Of a DNA stretch of 64,000 bases, positions 63,337 through 64,000 are shown piece by piece. The stretch lies in assembly GCF_018138085.1 (NCBI RefSeq), contig NZ_CP073105.1, forward strand, positions 124,001-188,000. Direction: 5' to 3'. A program made the position numbers and the translations under genes. A model generated the notes under the pieces. The model was not told where the DNA came from. It made no database searches and saw only the letters and a program-made list of their open reading frames with translations. Origin of the DNA: Stutzerimonas stutzeri (GTDB taxonomy: Bacteria > Pseudomonadota > Gammaproteobacteria > Pseudomonadales > Pseudomonadaceae). How positions within the stretch are numbered: the stretch's first letter is position 1; each line of letters opens with the position of its first letter.

Positions 63337-64000
63337 ATGTCCCTGCGCGAGAGCTTCCGGCTCGATGAGGCGTTGCGTTCGCTGGACACGGTGCAGTTGG
63401 CGAAGGTCAGCGGCCGGCTGGTGCGCGTCTCCGGCATGCTGCTGGAAAGCCTCGGCTGTCAGCGCATGACCGGCCAGCGCTGCTTCGTCGAACAGGGCGA
63501 CGGCAGCATGCTCGAAGCGCAGGTGGTCGGCTTCAACCGCGAAATCACCTACCTGATGCCCTTCAAGAAGCCGGTGGGTCTGACGGCCGGCTCGCGCGTA
63601 TTTCCCGCACCGGACGACGCCAAGCTGCATATCGACGAGTCCTGGCTGGGGCGTGTGGTCAACGGCCTCGGCGAGCCGCTGGATGAAATGGGCAAGCTCA
63701 GCGGGCGCGATCCGCTGCCCACCGAGCTGCCGTCGGTCAATCCGCTCAAGCGCAAGCCGGTCAGCGAACCGCTGGACGTCGGCGTGCGGGCGATCAACTC
63801 CATGCTCACCCTCGGCAAGGGCCAGCGCGTCGGCCTGTTCGCCGGTTCCGGTGTGGGTAAGAGCGTGCTGCTGGGGATGATTACCCGGCAGACCAAGGCG
63901 GACGTCGTGGTGGTTGGCCTGATCGGCGAACGCGGCCGCGAGGTGCAGGAATTCCTGCTGCATTCGCTGGGCGAAGAGGGGCTGAAGAAGGCCGTGGTGG
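63337..64000 (+). CDS. fliI: Flagellum-specific ATP synthase FliI, 3' end outside window
   Basis: The first 221 residues of the export ATPase are visible. The N-terminal beta domain is followed by GRVVNGLGEPLD and Walker A GLFAGSGVGKSVLLG, then LIGERGREVQEFL, all F-type ATPase alpha/beta-like. The gene runs off the right edge. It continues the lafK-fliEFGHI operon; fliJ and the structural genes are expected further right. Confidence 0.95.
   Translation, partial: MSLRESFRLDEALRSLDTVQLAKVSGRLVRVSGMLLESLGCQRMTGQRCFVEQGDGSMLEAQVVGFNREITYLMPFKKPVGLTAGSRVFPAPDDAKLHIDESWLGRVVNGLGEPLDEMGKLSGRDPLPTELPSVNPLKRKPVSEPLDVGVRAINSMLTLGKGQRVGLFAGSGVGKSVLLGMITRQTKADVVVVGLIGERGREVQEFLLHSLGEEGLKKAVV

Overview
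The window is about 64 kb of GC-rich (roughly 65%) chromosomal DNA from a Pseudomonas-group gammaproteobacterium. It most resembles the stutzeri lineage (Stutzerimonas / Pseudomonas stutzeri). The evidence is blocks of Pseudomonas core synteny (metQIN, a YgjP-type peptidase, znuBC-zur-znuA, split nrdJa/nrdJb, thrB, polA, then an ErsA-type sRNA; and HDOD-recG-oxyR), a split NrdJ, GTAG/GTGG-headed REP elements, and genes for a second, lateral-type flagellum, which the stutzeri group is known to produce. The taxonomic call is an inference.

Layout. 1-1557: end of a cytochrome oxidase assembly block (ctaB partial, SCO1/SenC). 1666-8224: methionine importer MetNIQ, a YgjP-like metallopeptidase and the divergent zinc regulon zur-znuCB / znuA. 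8370-17431: class II ribonucleotide reductase in two parts (NrdJa, NrdJb), PpnN nucleosidase, homoserine kinase, a DUF2782 protein and DNA polymerase I, followed by a candidate ErsA small RNA with an AlgU-type promoter and a strong terminator. 17986-21289: an unexplained minus-strand cluster of a DUF4105 protein, three tandem DUF2388 paralogues and a DUF1127 peptide. 21452-25464: monooxygenase-like ABM protein, MdaB quinone reductase and the three-gene proton-translocating transhydrogenase pntAa-Ab-B.

26164-34129: a type II secretion operon gspE-F-G-H-I-J-K-L-M, with gspC and gspD not in the window. 34289-38768: HDOD signalling protein, RecG and OxyR. 38933-49608: housekeeping and accessory genes (SDR-type dehydrogenase, Zn alcohol dehydrogenase, membrane protein, AEC transporter, methyltransferase, haem-oxygenase-like iron protein, small acidic protein, PilZ protein, MFS transporter, dienelactone hydrolase).

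50417-64000: a lateral-type flagellar locus in two divergent operons. The minus-strand operon is fliM-N-P-Q-R-flhB-flhA (export gate and switch, no fliO or fliL). The plus-strand operon is lafK-fliE-F-G-H-I (sigma-54 activator, basal body, switch, export ATPase; cut by the window end). An AT-rich palindromic region lies between them. FliM lacks the N-terminal CheY-binding motif, which suggests a non-switching motor. A 0.9-kb non-coding nested inverted repeat separates fliP from fliQ.

The intergenic spaces carry a striking set of repeats. Each large gap has its own REP-type family amplified locally as direct duplications of about 120-300 bp, and in two cases (gspE and the gene at 41644) the duplication carried along the last codons of the upstream gene. 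No tRNA, rRNA, CRISPR array, transposase or prophage gene was seen.
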